From Volvariella volvacea V23 (taxonomy: Eukaryota; Basidiomycota; Agaricomycetes; Agaricales; Pluteaceae), in contig KB722736.1 of NCBI GenBank assembly GCA_000349905.1, positions 1,290,076 to 1,354,075 of the forward strand: DNA of 64,000 nt, read 5' to 3'. Under the pieces are notes generated by a model that did no database searches, was not told where the DNA came from, and worked only from the letters and a program-made list of their open reading frames with translations. Shown piece by piece: positions 11,070 through 25,300 of this stretch. Position numbers and translations under genes: made by a program. Each line of letters starts with the position of its first letter. Within the stretch, counting starts at the first letter, position 1.

Positions 11070-13180
11070 TCAGAGGTATGTATCCCAGAATCCAACAGTG
11101 CCATTATTTGGCGCAGCGTAAGCCTCGATACCCAACAACTTTATGACCAAGTTGTAGATCTCAACGTTGGGGAAGCTCTCCATGATGTATGTATCATCGG
11201 ATGTGGAGTGCCAACCGTGGGCTGGGTTAGACATACTACGAACGAACTGTCGCACTGATCGGCGCTGGACTTGAGACTTCGCCTCTGTTGAGAATGGGCC
11301 ATGTGCGACGAACATAGCATGCATTGACGGAGCACGATTATCGTATCCGTGATTCTATAGGATGCCCATCAATATTGGATGGTAAACGATGTAGGATAAA
11401 CATACCCCTTTACTCATAGGAGCTTCCTTCTCTGCTTTCGTCATAAGAACGTACCCAATCTCTGGAATAACATATATGGGAGCAATTCGCTCACTCCCCG
11501 AGAAGTGGTATCTCTCTGGCATTGTCTCTTTCGTATACACGCTGAACTTCTCGGGATTCTCATCTGATGCCTTGAGAAGAGCCTCCAAGTGACGTGTCAC
11601 ATTCGCTGTTGGGTTGAAACGCAAACCCATAGCTGGCCAGCCATCGTAATGTTCAATCTCCTTGACGCCATCGTCGCCAAGAATATCGTCTAGATAAATT
11701 AGCTCTGGGTGGCTTGTATCTGTCATGCCGTGGTCGCTAACAAACACAATGTCCACAATATCGGTAAGGTTGCGATTGGCGAGTTCAGTATGTAGGTTTT
11801 TAGCGAATAAGTCAACTTCTTCAAGAGTTTTCTGTAGTGATAATGAGCACTGTATTGATAAATAAAATCGTGTCCCCTTACATTCACCCTGGCGGACATG
11901 GGGCCTGTTGCGTGGCCTGCCTGATCCAAAGATGGCTCGTAGGCTTTCACCAAGATTAGCACGAATTGATCAATGAGCCAAAAAAGTTGTAACATACCCA
12001 TTATCAACTGTGGCCTCCGCTCAAGAGGTAAATCGATCCATTGGATGATTTGGTCAAGCTTCTCTTGAAGAGGTACTTTATCCTGGAGCACTGGAGTTCA
12101 GTGAACAGTGAAAGACCTAAAAAAAGTAATAATTTGATTCACCCTCCACTGAACGTAATAGCTTGAAGATGCTCCGCTAGTAGTCTTGGGCGGGCCCGGC
12201 CTAGATACTCTTAATTGCAGCGCGCATCACTTAGGTAACCTACTTACCACATGAGATTCGCTGTTCTAATACCGGCTCTTTCAGCTGTTTCCCACATCTG
12301 AAGTATGTTAAATTATTACGAAGTCAGGTCAACAGATTCATGTATACTCACGGGCTCCCCAAGCCACCAGCGAGCTATTGAGCATGACTCAAAACGGTTG
12401 TAAATGAATGTGGTTCCCGAGACAGGATCCCAGAAGTTCTGGAGGTCTTATGAGCAATTAGGATAGTTGAAAAAAGCCATATACACACATTGGCTACTAT
12501 GCCATGTGATTCGGCATATAAACCTGTCCTGCACAACAGTCAGCGGACGGTGCGGACGGATGGGCTGACCACATACATCAATGCCCAGTGATTCCTGCCA
12601 TGGAATGCTGTCAATATACACCTTCAACAATATTCATACGATCCTTACGGGAATGTTAGAGTCTGTGAATGCAGTCAACGGCAGAGCATAGGAATGCATG
12701 GGTAGCACACATACGGGGAAGATGGGTATCATAGATTTGGCTCGTAGTCCCTTCTTGCTGATTTCTAGAAGGTGGGGTGTTAAGCCTCTGTCAAGATAGC
12801 TTGCGCTGGATGGAAACTTGAATGGACCGCCCTCAGCTCGTGACAATGTTGTAGACGTACCGCAGCCCGTCTATCGAGACTATGACCACCGTTCTCTTGA
12901 AGTCGTCTGTCCCATTTGAACGAAGGTGTTGTCCACAGAAGGAAGGTTGTCTTGCAGGAGGTGGAGGACCATATATTATATGGCGAGTAATTGCCCCAGT
13001 TAAGAGAAGGCCAATAAGTACAGCCGCAACGGTAATTATCTTGCGTCGAGAGCACGGCTTGTCGCGTGTATTGTCTAGCTTGAGTGACTCGGGCCAGTCA
13101 TCGTCGGGCGATAGCAGGCCTCGGGTCTCTTCGACATCGTTCAGCTGTTTCTGGGGCTCGGGGTGTTTGGGTTTGGTCAT
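11070..13180 (-). CDS. type II membrane nucleotide pyrophosphatase/phosphodiesterase (NPP family)
   Basis: Twelve exons can be chained in frame. The first is 12861-13180 and the second 12715-12805. Three very short ones follow (12649-12662, 12577-12594, 12489-12528). The last carries the C-terminus at 11070. The protein starts with a cytosolic tail and one signal anchor (about residues 47-66, IITVAAVLIGLLLTGAI). The alkaline-phosphatase-fold catalytic domain follows: VIVSIDGLR (metal-binding Asp), TLTFPNHWALMTG (nucleophile Thr before FPNH), YEPSLDQAGHATGP, VFVSDHGM and KGNHGYDN (metal ligands). Enzymes of this family, such as yeast Npp1/Npp2, hydrolyse extracellular nucleotides and phosphodiester bonds and help in phosphate scavenging. 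The ectodomain would face the ER lumen, vacuole or exterior. All key residues are present, so activity is likely. Confidence 0.93.
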
Positions 13181-13326
13181 GAGGGTATAAGTGGTAGAGG
13201 TCCGAAGTAGTAGGTCACAGTCAAGCTGGCTTAGCTTGGCTGTTGGGGTGTCATTACGTCAGCCATGGCACTTTAGGGGCTCAGGACACAATGGTACTTT
13301 CATTACATCGTTTAATACATACTAAA

Positions 13327-16300
13327 CTACTCCTCGGACACACGCTCAAAGAACTGCTTCAAGGTGGCAGAAAGGATGTCGGGTAAAGCCTCCACACTCC
13401 GTAGCACAACAAAATACTCGAACGGGAACGAATCCAGGTATTTCCTTAATTGTAACTCCATTCGGCCATTAACCATCTTATACTCCGCCATGTCCATGGA
13501 CAAGATTGAGTTCTGAGTATTGCGGCCGGGTTTTTGTCCAGGAACAGCTGAATGCAAGGCGTCGATGATGACAAAGACGACCATGACTCGCTGCTCCTCT
13601 GCTTTGCGCAGCAAGGTACGAAGCTTTTCGTGGTCTTGACACATTCCATCCGAGATGATGATTTCCAATTGCCATAGGTCAGAAGCTGTTGAAGAACTCA
13701 TTGCACGGCGTTCTCGTGCTGCCTCTAGTGCCTTCAAACTCGTCTCCAGAAGTGACAGAACGTTGGTTGCTTTCTGGTTAAACCTGAAGGCATTCATGAC
13801 CTTGGTCCCGGCTTGGTCCGTAAAATTGCCTTCGTCAAACCCATGGAGGATATCTACGTGCTCTCCAAACTTGGCGATTGCGACATCCCCAGATTCAAGA
13901 CGGTTCAAAGCTTTGGTGACTAGCGCTAGAGTCTGGTACGCAAGATGTACGGAGTGAGATTCTGCCATGGAGCGAGAATCGTCAAGGGCAATGAGAACTT
14001 GATACTCTCGCTGGCTTGGCCTTGTCCGTCTGAGCCAGATTTTATCCTTGGTATAATCGCTCGCAATATAGGGGATTATCTTTTTCATATTGAGCCGTTT
14101 TCCTGTCCGGTAATCCCCTCTAAGCCTTGTAGCAAGAGTAGGTTCCAAAATGAGCCGCAGTTGCTCGCACAGCGCATAGGATAGGTCGTGGGTCAGGGAC
14201 TCGTAAAGCCTCCAAATCCGTTCAGCGCCTTCTTCGGGGTAGTCCATCTCCCGCCATTTCCTAAGCTCTGGTTCCACGTGTTGTTCGATGTCGTCGATTT
14301 CCGTTTCCGCCTTGGGTTTCTGAGTCAAGTCTGCATAGGATGGATTTCGTTCGGCGCCAGATGAACGGTGATTGAGAATTGCGCCCTCTATATTCTCGTG
14401 GGTTGTTGAGGCTGGCGCATCCTCGGGGGTGTGGTATGTACGGGACAATTTCGGGGGTTGTTCAGGAGGGGTAATTTCATCCACGTCCATCGGGACATCC
14501 GTTGGCGGCTTTCCGTCATCTTCGATCATCTTAAGTTCGTTCAAGCGAGCAGCTTTCTCTTCTCCAGCTGGTCCCAGGGCTTGCATGTTTTGGTCTTCAT
14601 CATCTGGATGGAGGTATTCTAACTGTGACGGTGCTTCATTATTCCCTGCTTTAGGCTGTGGTACATCATGCGCATCAAGGATTTCCTCAAAGTGTTGCCT
14701 TATTTCTTTCACAGCATCACCGAGGCTACGTAACGGGTTGGAGGAGAGTGGCTGCGTAGTTTGCGATTGAGACACGCCATGGTTCGCATTACCATTAGTC
14801 GCACCCGGTGATTCCTGTTCAAGCTCGTTGGAAATGGGTTGCGGCCCTTGATCCTGTTGCATTCTTTGAAATGGCTTAGTACGTCCCGCTAACAATGCAA
14901 GTGCAACACCTACTGTTCATCAATCGTGGTCTGTGTCTGCTCTTGTTCATTACCTTGGTCTCCTGCGCCCTTAGCACTTCCCTTTTCCCCACTAGCGGAA
15001 TCTCTTCCGGGTTGTGAGTCCACCGCGTCTGTTGCTGTGGCGTCACCATCACCTGTACCGATATCTGGCTTTGCCACTGCCTCATTATCTGACTCAGGAG
15101 CTTTGTCCTGATCGGCAGTATTATCCTGCGTTTGTGAAGGCATTTCGTTGTTTCTGTCTTGATCAGATTCTTCCTCCATGCCTTCTTCGGCGTTTTTTGG
15201 GTGATTAACCTCTTCAACACCATCAGGGGAATCGTCCATGTTTTCCTCTATTTCCTCTATTAGTTCGTCATCTTCACCCAAATCCTCCCCTTCCTTGTCG
15301 TTGTTATCCATATTCATATCGTCCGGTAGGTCAAGGGTGTTCGCATCAGGGACCTGTTCGTCCATGGGTGTCCCGCTAACCTTTGGATCGGGCTCTTCTT
15401 CACCTCCTGTTTCCAGGTTTTCTTCTTCGGCTTCTGGAGGCTCTTCAGGTCCCACCCCCTCTTCCTTGCTAGGTTTTTCTTTCTCTTTCTCCTTGTTATC
15501 TTTGGAAGGCTTTTGACCCTCTTTAGCTACAACCTCAGATTCTCCTGATTGTTCGTTGGCACGATCCTCGTTCAATTTGTCGTCTTGTTCTTGAGTATCC
15601 TCCGGCCCCTTCTCGTCTCCCCACAGCTTTTCATCCACTGCGGCTGGGTCTGATGCATCGAGGTCTCCCATCCTCTCTTCTGGCTCTGCATCGCTATCTT
15701 CATCCGATTCGGCTTTCTCGTTCTCATCCTTCTCGGGAACGTCTTCCATCTCACCACCAACATCCTTGCTCATTTCAATCGTATCCCCGTCGTCCCTTTT
15801 ATCTTCTGTCTGCTGGATATCTTCATCTTCCCCTCGCAAGCCCTCCACCTGACTTTCATCCTCAATGTCCTTGCTTACATTTTCATTCCCAGTTCCCGAT
15901 CCTATACCAACTCCAGTGGCTGTTTCGGTACCCTCGGCCTCGGCATCACCGTCGGTGTCAGGTGGTTTGCAGAAGCCTTGTCTGGATAGTGTCAGCATTA
16001 TCGAACACAGCACATACTCCAACTTGAAAAGGGAAGTCGTCCATTGTATGTGCATCGATAGTTGATTGACTGCAAGCTTCATATATGCTTCGAGGAACGT
16101 GAGTACTGTCGCAATCTCCTTTTGAGACGCGTCATCGGTGGAGACCAGCCAGGTAACGCAGCTATTGATGCGGGAAATAGTCTCGGATAGTGCAAGGCGC
16201 TGTGTTAATGTCCGCACATTATGGTAGTCCTTGAGTAGGTACTGGTCATTGTCGTCTTCCTCGTTCAGCTTCTCAGGGCATAGAGTGAGAATGTTCTGCA

Positions 16301-19300
16301 ATACCACGAGGAAGTGATTAAGCGTGTCCTGTATCGGGTTGGGTCCGGCTTGTTCAACCCCGTTGTTCAATTCGGGAACATTTTGAGTGAGAAGCCATTC
16401 CCGAACGGGTTGAAGGAGGTACTTGAATGCGGGCGCGCCATCTGCCCATACCTGCAGTACTTCGGGTATAGCTTTCAGGTGAGATATAGCTGTGATAATA
16501 GTAGATAGTTCGTCTGGGATCTCGAGTTAGTAACAAACGAGTAAGAAGGGTCTATAAGCTTACTTTGCACCAAAAATGGAGTGCTTGTAGAGTTGATTTC
16601 ACTTCTGATAACCGCAATTTGATCCCGAAGCCGCTCGGTGTGTGCCCGCATATTAGTGACTTCTTCAATGACGACAACAGGGGCAGCAGGGGATTGTTGC
16701 AATTGCTGGAAGGTTTGCACTCCATCCACGACCTCTTGCAAGGCGAAGGACAGCCTAGAGAGGATATCTCGTAAGGCATCTAGAGCTGGAAGAAGATCCC
16801 TCCCTGAAACGGGAGCTGTAGTGTTGTCAAGCAGCATCCTGAAACGAGATGAGAGATTTTTCAGCGCAAGATATTGTCGGATTGATTGAGACAATCTATA
16901 TATCACCAGTCAGAATAGACTATTATTGTGGAAGGGGACCAAGTTACCGCGAGCGCATGTCAAGAGCAAAAGACAGACCGGACTCGACAAACATAATGCC
17001 CCTTTGTAGTTCGCGAGTGCCAATGTCAGCATGATGACTTGAGAGCGTAGATCGCAGCTCGGGCATCAAGATACTCAGACGGGTGAAGTACTTCTCCATT
17101 CGCACTATTGGAGCACCTTCGATCTCGGGGTCTTCCAGCATTGGTTGCTCCCGCATGAAGCGTTGGTCCATTTGTTGAGAGAGCTTATTAGCTTTCAGGC
17201 TCGAGGATAGTCCCAATCGCTTGAGTTCTTTGAGTAAGTCGCTCCACGCCTTCCGTTTTCGAACTAAGAGCGACTTTACTAACTTGTCTTTCCGCTCTTT
17301 GCTCTCCGCTTCCGATATCGCAGTGGAGGCCAATTGCTGAGTGGTGATAATCACTTGGCCAGCAAGATCATCTATTAGTGACGCGGAGCGAGAATGTATG
17401 AATGGCTGAATACGACTTCCAACGAGAGACTGGAAGCGCAAATACGTCCTCTGAATGTTCTGCAGGTGGTTGGCAGTGAATTTTGTGCCACGAACAGGCA
17501 ATTCAGATGCCCCCAAGCCAGCGTTATTTTCACCACCTCCACCTTGTGTTGGGGTACGGTACTGTAGCGGTTCGCTTTCTGCTTCGCCGGCATGCTTCGG
17601 TTCTAGTCCGTCTACTATCGACTGCCTGAGGACTTCTCTGAACTTCCTGATAATTTTATACAATTGATGATGAGTCCTTTTGGCACTTTGTTTGAGCGCT
17701 TGAACGTTGATATCTTTCCAGCTCGCCAGCTTAATGAAATCCCTGATCTCCTTTTCCAACTCGGTTTTTTCCTTGGATAACCTCGAAGACAGCTGGGACG
17801 TGAACTCCTCATAATGGCGCGTAGTGGAAGCGAGGACACTGCGAATCCTATCCAAGGTAATACGTTCAGCCTCAGCTTTTGATTCCATAAGTGTGGATAT
17901 ATAACGACCGAAGCTACGGAGTAGATCCATTCGAGAGTGGAACTGGCCTAGTGGGCTTGTTTTGATGTAGTCGTCTAGTATCGGGATCAACTTGGTGAGA
18001 TAATCATCGACCTTGGTTTCCCCAGACTGTCGTTCTTGGGATAATGCATCCAAAGGCCCACGAATAGTGGCGTCGTATAGTCTGAACCACCATTCGGACG
18101 ATTGATCCGCAAACTCCTTGGCTTGACCATCAAGCAGCCCTTTCCAGCAGACCAACTCGAGTCTTCTCCAGTCGACAATCAGGTCAGTAAGTAATCGTTG
18201 GTGGTGGCGAAGAGTGTTTTCTTTGTTTGCGTACGTCTCCCAGTCTTCAGTATGAACGAGTAATTGCTCCAAGGCTGTAAGAATCTTCGCAATAGGGCTT
18301 TGAATGTCGAGACATAGTATGAGCTCGCAACGACCCTTAATATCTTGTAGTACAGCCTGATCTGGCCATTCCACAATCAAGTTCTCGAGCCCGTCCCTAA
18401 GAGAGATTAAAATTGCTATAGCCTTCTTCGTCTCTGGGATATTGGGATCTCTATAGAAGTTATATGAGTTTGAATTGATTGAACCCCGTAGTCTGAGGGC
18501 CACTTTGGATAACATATCAAATTGCAAGGGCAGAGAACTCTGATCCACAACTTCAGAAAGCGAGTCGATGTTATCTCGTAGAAGCGAAACAGTAAATGCA
18601 GATCGCATCTGATTAAATTTGGTACTTTCACCTTCGTCATGGGCATTGAAGAGTGAGAGATGTAAAGAAGCGATGGTCTGGATGTCGCAGGGATGGATGT
18701 AACTCGTAAGTTGGGCCTTTGATTCGCTGGGCTGGCGCTCTTGTTCTAAAACATCCTCAAATGAAGGGAATAGTTCCAAAAATTCCATGGCCTCCAATTC
18801 TGAGTCGGTAAGGGGATTGTAATTGGTCTCCTTATGGCGATACAAAGATTGGGCTGCCTCTTCCACTTCCCGTTCTTTGGCACGATCCATCAACCACAAG
18901 CGCATTAGCTGGTTATAGTGCAAATCCAGGGTGTCGATGGACGTTTGACATGGGATATCCCAAGAGGCCTCTATCGCGAAGGTCGCTACTTGAAGGAGAA
19001 GGTACTCAGAAATGCGTATGCCGTGCATCTCATCTCGTGAAGGGGTAGCACGCAACATCGTAATGCTACTGATTGTAGGAAATGCAACGAGGCTGGATAT
19101 ATATCCGTCCAGATCGGTGCTTCGAGCTGCAGTTGAAGAGGAGGCGAGGAGACGTAACCCGAGTCGAAGGTGGTTAATACCAAATTTGAATGGAAGTAGG
19201 ATATCAGGGAAATCTGGATATACAGTTTCCAGACGTTGACAGAATCCAGAGATAGAGTGCTGAACGACCTGTTCGCGGTCTGGTGCATCCTCCACCCTTT

Positions 19301-22300
19301 CCTCTAGTGCATGAAGGAGGCTCTCCAGCTTTGAGGGTGAGATAACTTGAGAATGGAATTGCCAAATTTCGGACCAAAATGTTTGTACTCTTGATACGTC
19401 TTTCCGCTGGGCTGGTGACGGGGATTGCTGCAGTTGTTGATCCACTTCGTTAAGTGCATTCCCCAAATAGCGTATGAGTACGCTCATGCTATTTCCGGTT
19501 AGAATCTTCTCGAGGGAGAAGTGGAACTGAAGTTGTTCTTCAAGTTCGGATCTTCGGTCTCGTAGGTGGTGTGCTATACCAGTTTGCAGTACTGCAGGGT
19601 CCAACGGCACATCGGGAACGAGGAGATCGAGTATCAAGCGACCAGTTGCAATAAGCACCAATGCCAGCACGGTTTTGTCATTGCTAGGGAGTTTTGCGGA
19701 GTGTAGCCTTCTTAGCGCAGGCATCAATGTTTTTTCAACTGAAGCGTGTAGTGGTTGGTGCGATTGGTGAATGAAGTCTAACAATCTCCTTGCCCAAGTA
19801 ATGGTGGGAGATGTAAAGCTTTGAGACAAGTCCTGGAGCTGCTCCCAAGATCTTTGATCAAGATGCATCGCAAAGCAACAAACAACCTGATTGGGAGTGA
19901 GGAAATGTGCACAAAAAAGTAGTATGGACGAACCAAAAACAATGATTGGTAGGCGAAGTTCTGGAGTTGCTGAATGCGACTTTCTTCTATCCCACTCCCA
20001 ATCGCGATGAGGTCAATACTTCGGGAGACATCTGTCTGATACTCAGTAAGATCGGCCATAGTTACGCTAGCTGCCGCGCTATAATTGATAGGTCAGCTCA
20101 CGGAAGCCGCTGCTTAAGATCCTTCTTACAACAACTGAGTAACTGAGAGCAATTGGGTTGGCTGGGTCAGGATTTCGGGCCCTAGCGAAGCCTATCTTTT
20201 GCTTAGCCAATGCTTCGAGCCAACAGAATTGGAACGTACATCAACAGTGGAAATAGGAGTCCAGAGAGCTTCCAACCACTGTGAGCGTACATGCGTAATT
20301 ACTTTTCTCAATTTTACGCGATCGCTTTCCGAAATTGCACCTCCGTCGTGAAGCCATAAGAGGTGTTGATAAGGCGTTAGACGAAGTAGGCATCGCGGAA
20401 GCGCCTCACGGGCAACGTTTAGAATATTGTGCATTACGGTGCTCTGGCCCTTTTCAATTGAGAAAGTCAGAAAGAAAAGTAGTTTGACCCAAACTTACTT
20501 GCGGACCCTTCCCGAAACCAAATCCAAACGAGGTTACAGGATATAATTCTGTCAGCAAAATAAGCTTATTCAGACGTAGTTTGTACTGAGATACGTTGTC
20601 GGGGTTATCTGCTATGTGAAGGGCTCTCAAGCGCTACTAGGAGATCAGCGCGAAAAACCGAGCAGTAGAAAAAGGGGAGTACCTCCTCTATTGTTGCCTT
20701 TAGTTGCCATAAAGCGCTGACACTCTCTGTGTCTGAAGTTCGATTAGGAGCGGTTAACATTGCTACCAACTCAAATGCTTTCGCATGAAGATCTATCGAC
20801 AGGCATTAAGTAATGCGAACGGGGTACCTATCGTAACATGACGTACCCTTCAATTTATCGTGCTTGATTTTGCCAAGAATGGCGTAAAGGTTCTGCAATT
20901 CCCTTAACATCTCTGCTTTCTCCAGATCGAATAGCTGCGACCAAATCTCCACTAGTCCATGACCCGACGAAAGCGAAATGGCAGATGCCAATGCATTGGC
21001 GTGTGCTGATAGTGGAAGGAACATATCGGGACATTCTTCCAAGGAGGATGAGAGGCTAGTTGAAATAGCCAGGAGGATAGAGTAGTCAATTGTATCATCC
21101 CTAAGCACCTTACGGAGTCGACCGTTAAACTGCAGTAAGCCCAAGCACATGGGTAGATGGGCCTTCACGGCTTTTCAGAGTTTGCCTTCCTACACCAAGA
21201 CGCAACTTACCTCGAAGCCCGACCAGTCATNNNNNNNNNNNNNNNNNNNNNNNNNNNNNNNNNNNNNNNNNNNNNNNNNNNNNNNNNNNNNNNNNNNNNN
21301 NNNNNNNNNNNNNNNNNNNNNNNNNNNNNNGATTTGTCAGGACGTCGATTATACGTCGGGAAACTGATCGAACTCCTTGCACTATTGAATGCATAGATCT
21401 CCGAACTTGCTCATGACGCCAGTTGGTCGAAGCAGACTGGTAGATTTCCGGGGATTCCTGTTCATCTTCGATGATCATGGCCACAGCAAGGTCAATGCTC
21501 CGGATGATCATAGAGTGATTCGATGGGTCGAATTTGGAACGGGAACAGTTTAGCAAATAGTCCAATGGCTTTATTCATGTACGAAGTACACATGGAGTAC
21601 ACATCAAAATAAGGAAGAGCTCGGGGTTGAACGCAAATACGGCTAACCTGAGCCTTGACCAAATCAAAGGCAACACTGGTCGAAGAACTCCATTCCTTCA
21701 GCAACCTCTGAATGACACCCATGAAGTAAGTCGAATTTTGAAGGAGACTTGCAGCGTGTGAGTGGAGAATAGCAGCCTCGAAGGCACTTTGGAAGAATTC
21801 TTGCAGATGGGGCAAAGTTGAAAGGCCAATCGTTCGAGCGAGAAAGTAGAGGTGAGCACTTGAGACATCCTTCTGCGAGATGACCACTATGGCACTTTGA
21901 TCGACCAGAGTTGATAAAGTAGTGTTTTGATCCAAAGAACGGCCAGTTGATACTACCGCAGATCGTATAGCTTCGGGTTCATCATGTATTCCACGGCGAG
22001 AAGCTTCAAAATTGACGCATAAGACCTTTTTGCTCGTCGAAGTTTCGATCCAAGGCAATCGAATGTGGTTGTTCAGGATCTCATCATCATCAGCCATAAG
22101 CATTGGGAGTAGAGCAACCTCAATTCCTCGGTTTCGCATCGCCCGAGACAGTTCGCCAAAGTGAGGATCCACGGTCATGAACAACTTAAAGTTTGGATGC
22201 GGTTTGAGGACTTGTACCTTGCCATCAACATAGCCGCGTTCGCTTAGCACAAGGAAACCGTCGGCCTCGCAAAGAGAGTTAAGTCGATCCAGAACAGAGG

Positions 22301-25300
22301 GGTTACAGAGGTTGGCACCGTCCATCAGGAGCCAGTGTCCTTCACGTAAAGCGCGAACCAGGGGACCATCGACCCATTGAAACTTTCCTGTAGCATCGGG
22401 CATTTGAGCTAGAGACTCCAATTTCCTTGCAAGTGTTTTATAGGTCGCGTTATCTGGGTACAGACATGCCAGCTTGGATGCAGACTCAATTGCTGCAGCA
22501 AGTAGCTCGTTATTGCTGATGGCAGTATGCTGGCGGTATGCCACCTGTAGCTTCTGGTATTCGTCTTGGCAGGCTTTGAATCCAATCGAGGAACGGAGTT
22601 GAACAGAAAGCACTTGAAGTACATCTCCAACCGCAGCCATTATACGTCCTCGGATATCCACTTGTTCGAAGCTTCCAAGGATGTCCATCGTATCTGTGGA
22701 GTGGTTAATATAAATCTCGTGTAGATGGTTCCCTGTAAAGTTAGCTATAGTACGGATGATTCCACTTTTACCGCTGCTATGACGGCCAGTAAGAATGGTC
22801 AGCCAGGACTGTGAAACGCAGAACCCGATCGACTCGAGGTATGGTAATTGATACTTCAAAATTCGCATGGGCTTGGTCAAGGGCGCGAGCTGTCCTCTGT
22901 TCCATGTGAAGTTTCCTACCTCCACCGTTTCTGGTGTGATGGACCAACTTGGATTGTGATCCAGTTCTTGGGTTGATGCTGTGAAAACTCGTTCGAACAG
23001 TTGCCGTGCTTGTAGGCGGTCAGCTGCTGTCCTAAAGCGATGGAGATATATGGCGTTGAGGGCGTCGACTGGTCGGAAGGAAGAGTTTGAACGGAGTAAC
23101 AGTCCCCAGCGGAGTACGTCTCGCAAATTGAACTCCCAAGGGCTTCCCTCCCTTCCGAATGTATGCTTAATCACCACCTCCTCGTTGAGAGCCATGTTGA
23201 AAGCAATCATAGCGCGAACCACATTCTCGTCGAGATCTGGGAAAAGGTGGCGACAGACAACGAAAAGGTCGTTCTGTGACAATTCCTCCACATAGACCTT
23301 CGTGAACCGGTTGATGAAAGACTTTGGCAATCCCTTTCTTCCACCCCCTTGGTTGATTGGATTTTGTGCAGCGAATATCCGAAATGATGGGTGCTTTACA
23401 AACGATCGACCGAGTTCTGGAATATAAACAGTACCCCTGTGGTCAAGGACGGCGTTGAGACCCTCGAGCACGGCTTGAGGTGCTAGGTTCATTTCGTCAA
23501 GTAGTACCCAGTGACCCTCTTGCATAGCTGTCAAGAACTCGGCATCCTTCCACGCAAATTCACCGGGCTTCCCTCCTTCTACAGGTAAATCGGCACCGAA
23601 AAGATCAATAAGATCGGTCTGGTCAGAGAGGTTGATCCGACAAAGCGTATGGCCCGCAAGGTTTGCTAAGGCCGTGATAAGGCTAGTCTTCCCGACACCT
23701 GGACTACCCTCCAACAGGATGGGCTTGGGTACTTGATATGCCCTGACTACACGCATTGCATTATCTCTCGTAGTCGGTGCTTGCAAGTTGAATAGCTGTG
23801 GTGCTGATGCATTAGGCCCCCGAGGGATAGCGAAGGAGCCGAGTTGCGCGGTTTGGCTGGGATCGTGAACAGGCACTGTCTCTACAAGACTGCCAGCCAC
23901 GGGTATTATTTCGTGTAGTTTGGATGTTGCTTCGGATTTGAGCTTTCTCAGAGCATCGGAAGAGTAGCTGGAGAGTTGGGGCAGGGAAGCCAATCCGTCC
24001 AAGAAAGTCATATGCGCCGCATGATACTATACAATCATGAGCTCATCATGCAATCAAGTCATAAAACATACGCACGAATATCTCAGAAGGGGTCATAGCG
24101 TCAGCCAAGTCCGGTTTGTAGGTATAATTCGAGAATTGCACCCAGGCCTATATACAATGAGCGACCTGCAGGAGTTAGGGTATCAAAAACTCACAAGATA
24201 ATCTCTCAATCCGGCCAGCGATGGATCGCCAACCTTTTGACAAAGCCATTCCGCAAAGTCCAACAGCTTAACCGTCCACTCCTTGAGCGCTTCATGCTTC
24301 CAAGAATGACTAACAATCAGCTCCAAATCCCTCCTATCATCAACCCTTGGTACCCAAATCTCCGTAAACCGATTGCGGAGCGCAGGTGACAGTTCTTTCT
24401 TGCCATAATCACCTCCCGGATTCATTGTAGCGACTAACTTAAAGTCCTCCGAGGCGCGAATGGAAGGGTGCTCTAAATCATCGCCTGCGCGTTCTGCAAG
24501 GACGATGGTTCGACCGGGTTCGAGCACGCTATTAAGGCGCTCTAATACAGAATCGTCTGCAAGCGAAATCTCGTCCAGAAGGAAAACGTCTCCATGTCGC
24601 ATAGCTTCGACTAACGGACCATCATGCCACTCAAATATCGCTTGCAGTCGTTGTAACCTTTGATGGGCAAGAAGTAAAGAAGTCCGATGAGTCGCATCGA
24701 GATCTGGGTGCTTGATCGCGCTCTGTATATGTGCCGATAGACCATCAACACTCAAAACAGCAGGCTTAATCCCAACACTCTCCAACAACTTGCTAACCTC
24801 TTGTATCGCCTCCGCCTCCAGTGCAGCGCGATTCCTCACAGGCCTCAACCCTCCAATAAGATCTGCCGTTTCCGTGTTCTGATGGCAATTCAGTCCCAAG
24901 AGCCGCTGAGAGGTTGTATCCGCAAACACTTGACAAACAGACGTCTTCCCCGCCCCGGTCTCGCCAACCAACAACACAGGTTCATTGAATCGCAACGCTC
25001 GGGCTGTCAACACGAACAAGCGTTGCATCGCACTGGTCCAAATGATTCCTTCCGTTGATGGGGTAGGGCAGCCCAAAAATCCGGGAGGCAGACTCGAAAG
25101 ATTGTATAGTGCCTTCTCATCAATCTGGACCTTCATCACGGACTCGATAACCTCCTTGACCACGGTTTTATCATCCTCTCTACGTGTCCTCTCCGCCAAC
25201 AACATGTACCCATTTTCTGCCAACTCTTGGTACCCTACAGCATCCCGTCCAGCCCACCGGAACAAGTCACGGAGCGTCGCAAATCCTTGCTTACTCTCAA

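Noticed and set aside
13327..16370. split of midasin into separate genes at the acidic region and the MIDAS domain
   Set aside because: The frame break near 14900 is explained by a 50-nt intron (14864-14913) with a TACTAAG branch site that joins both parts in frame.
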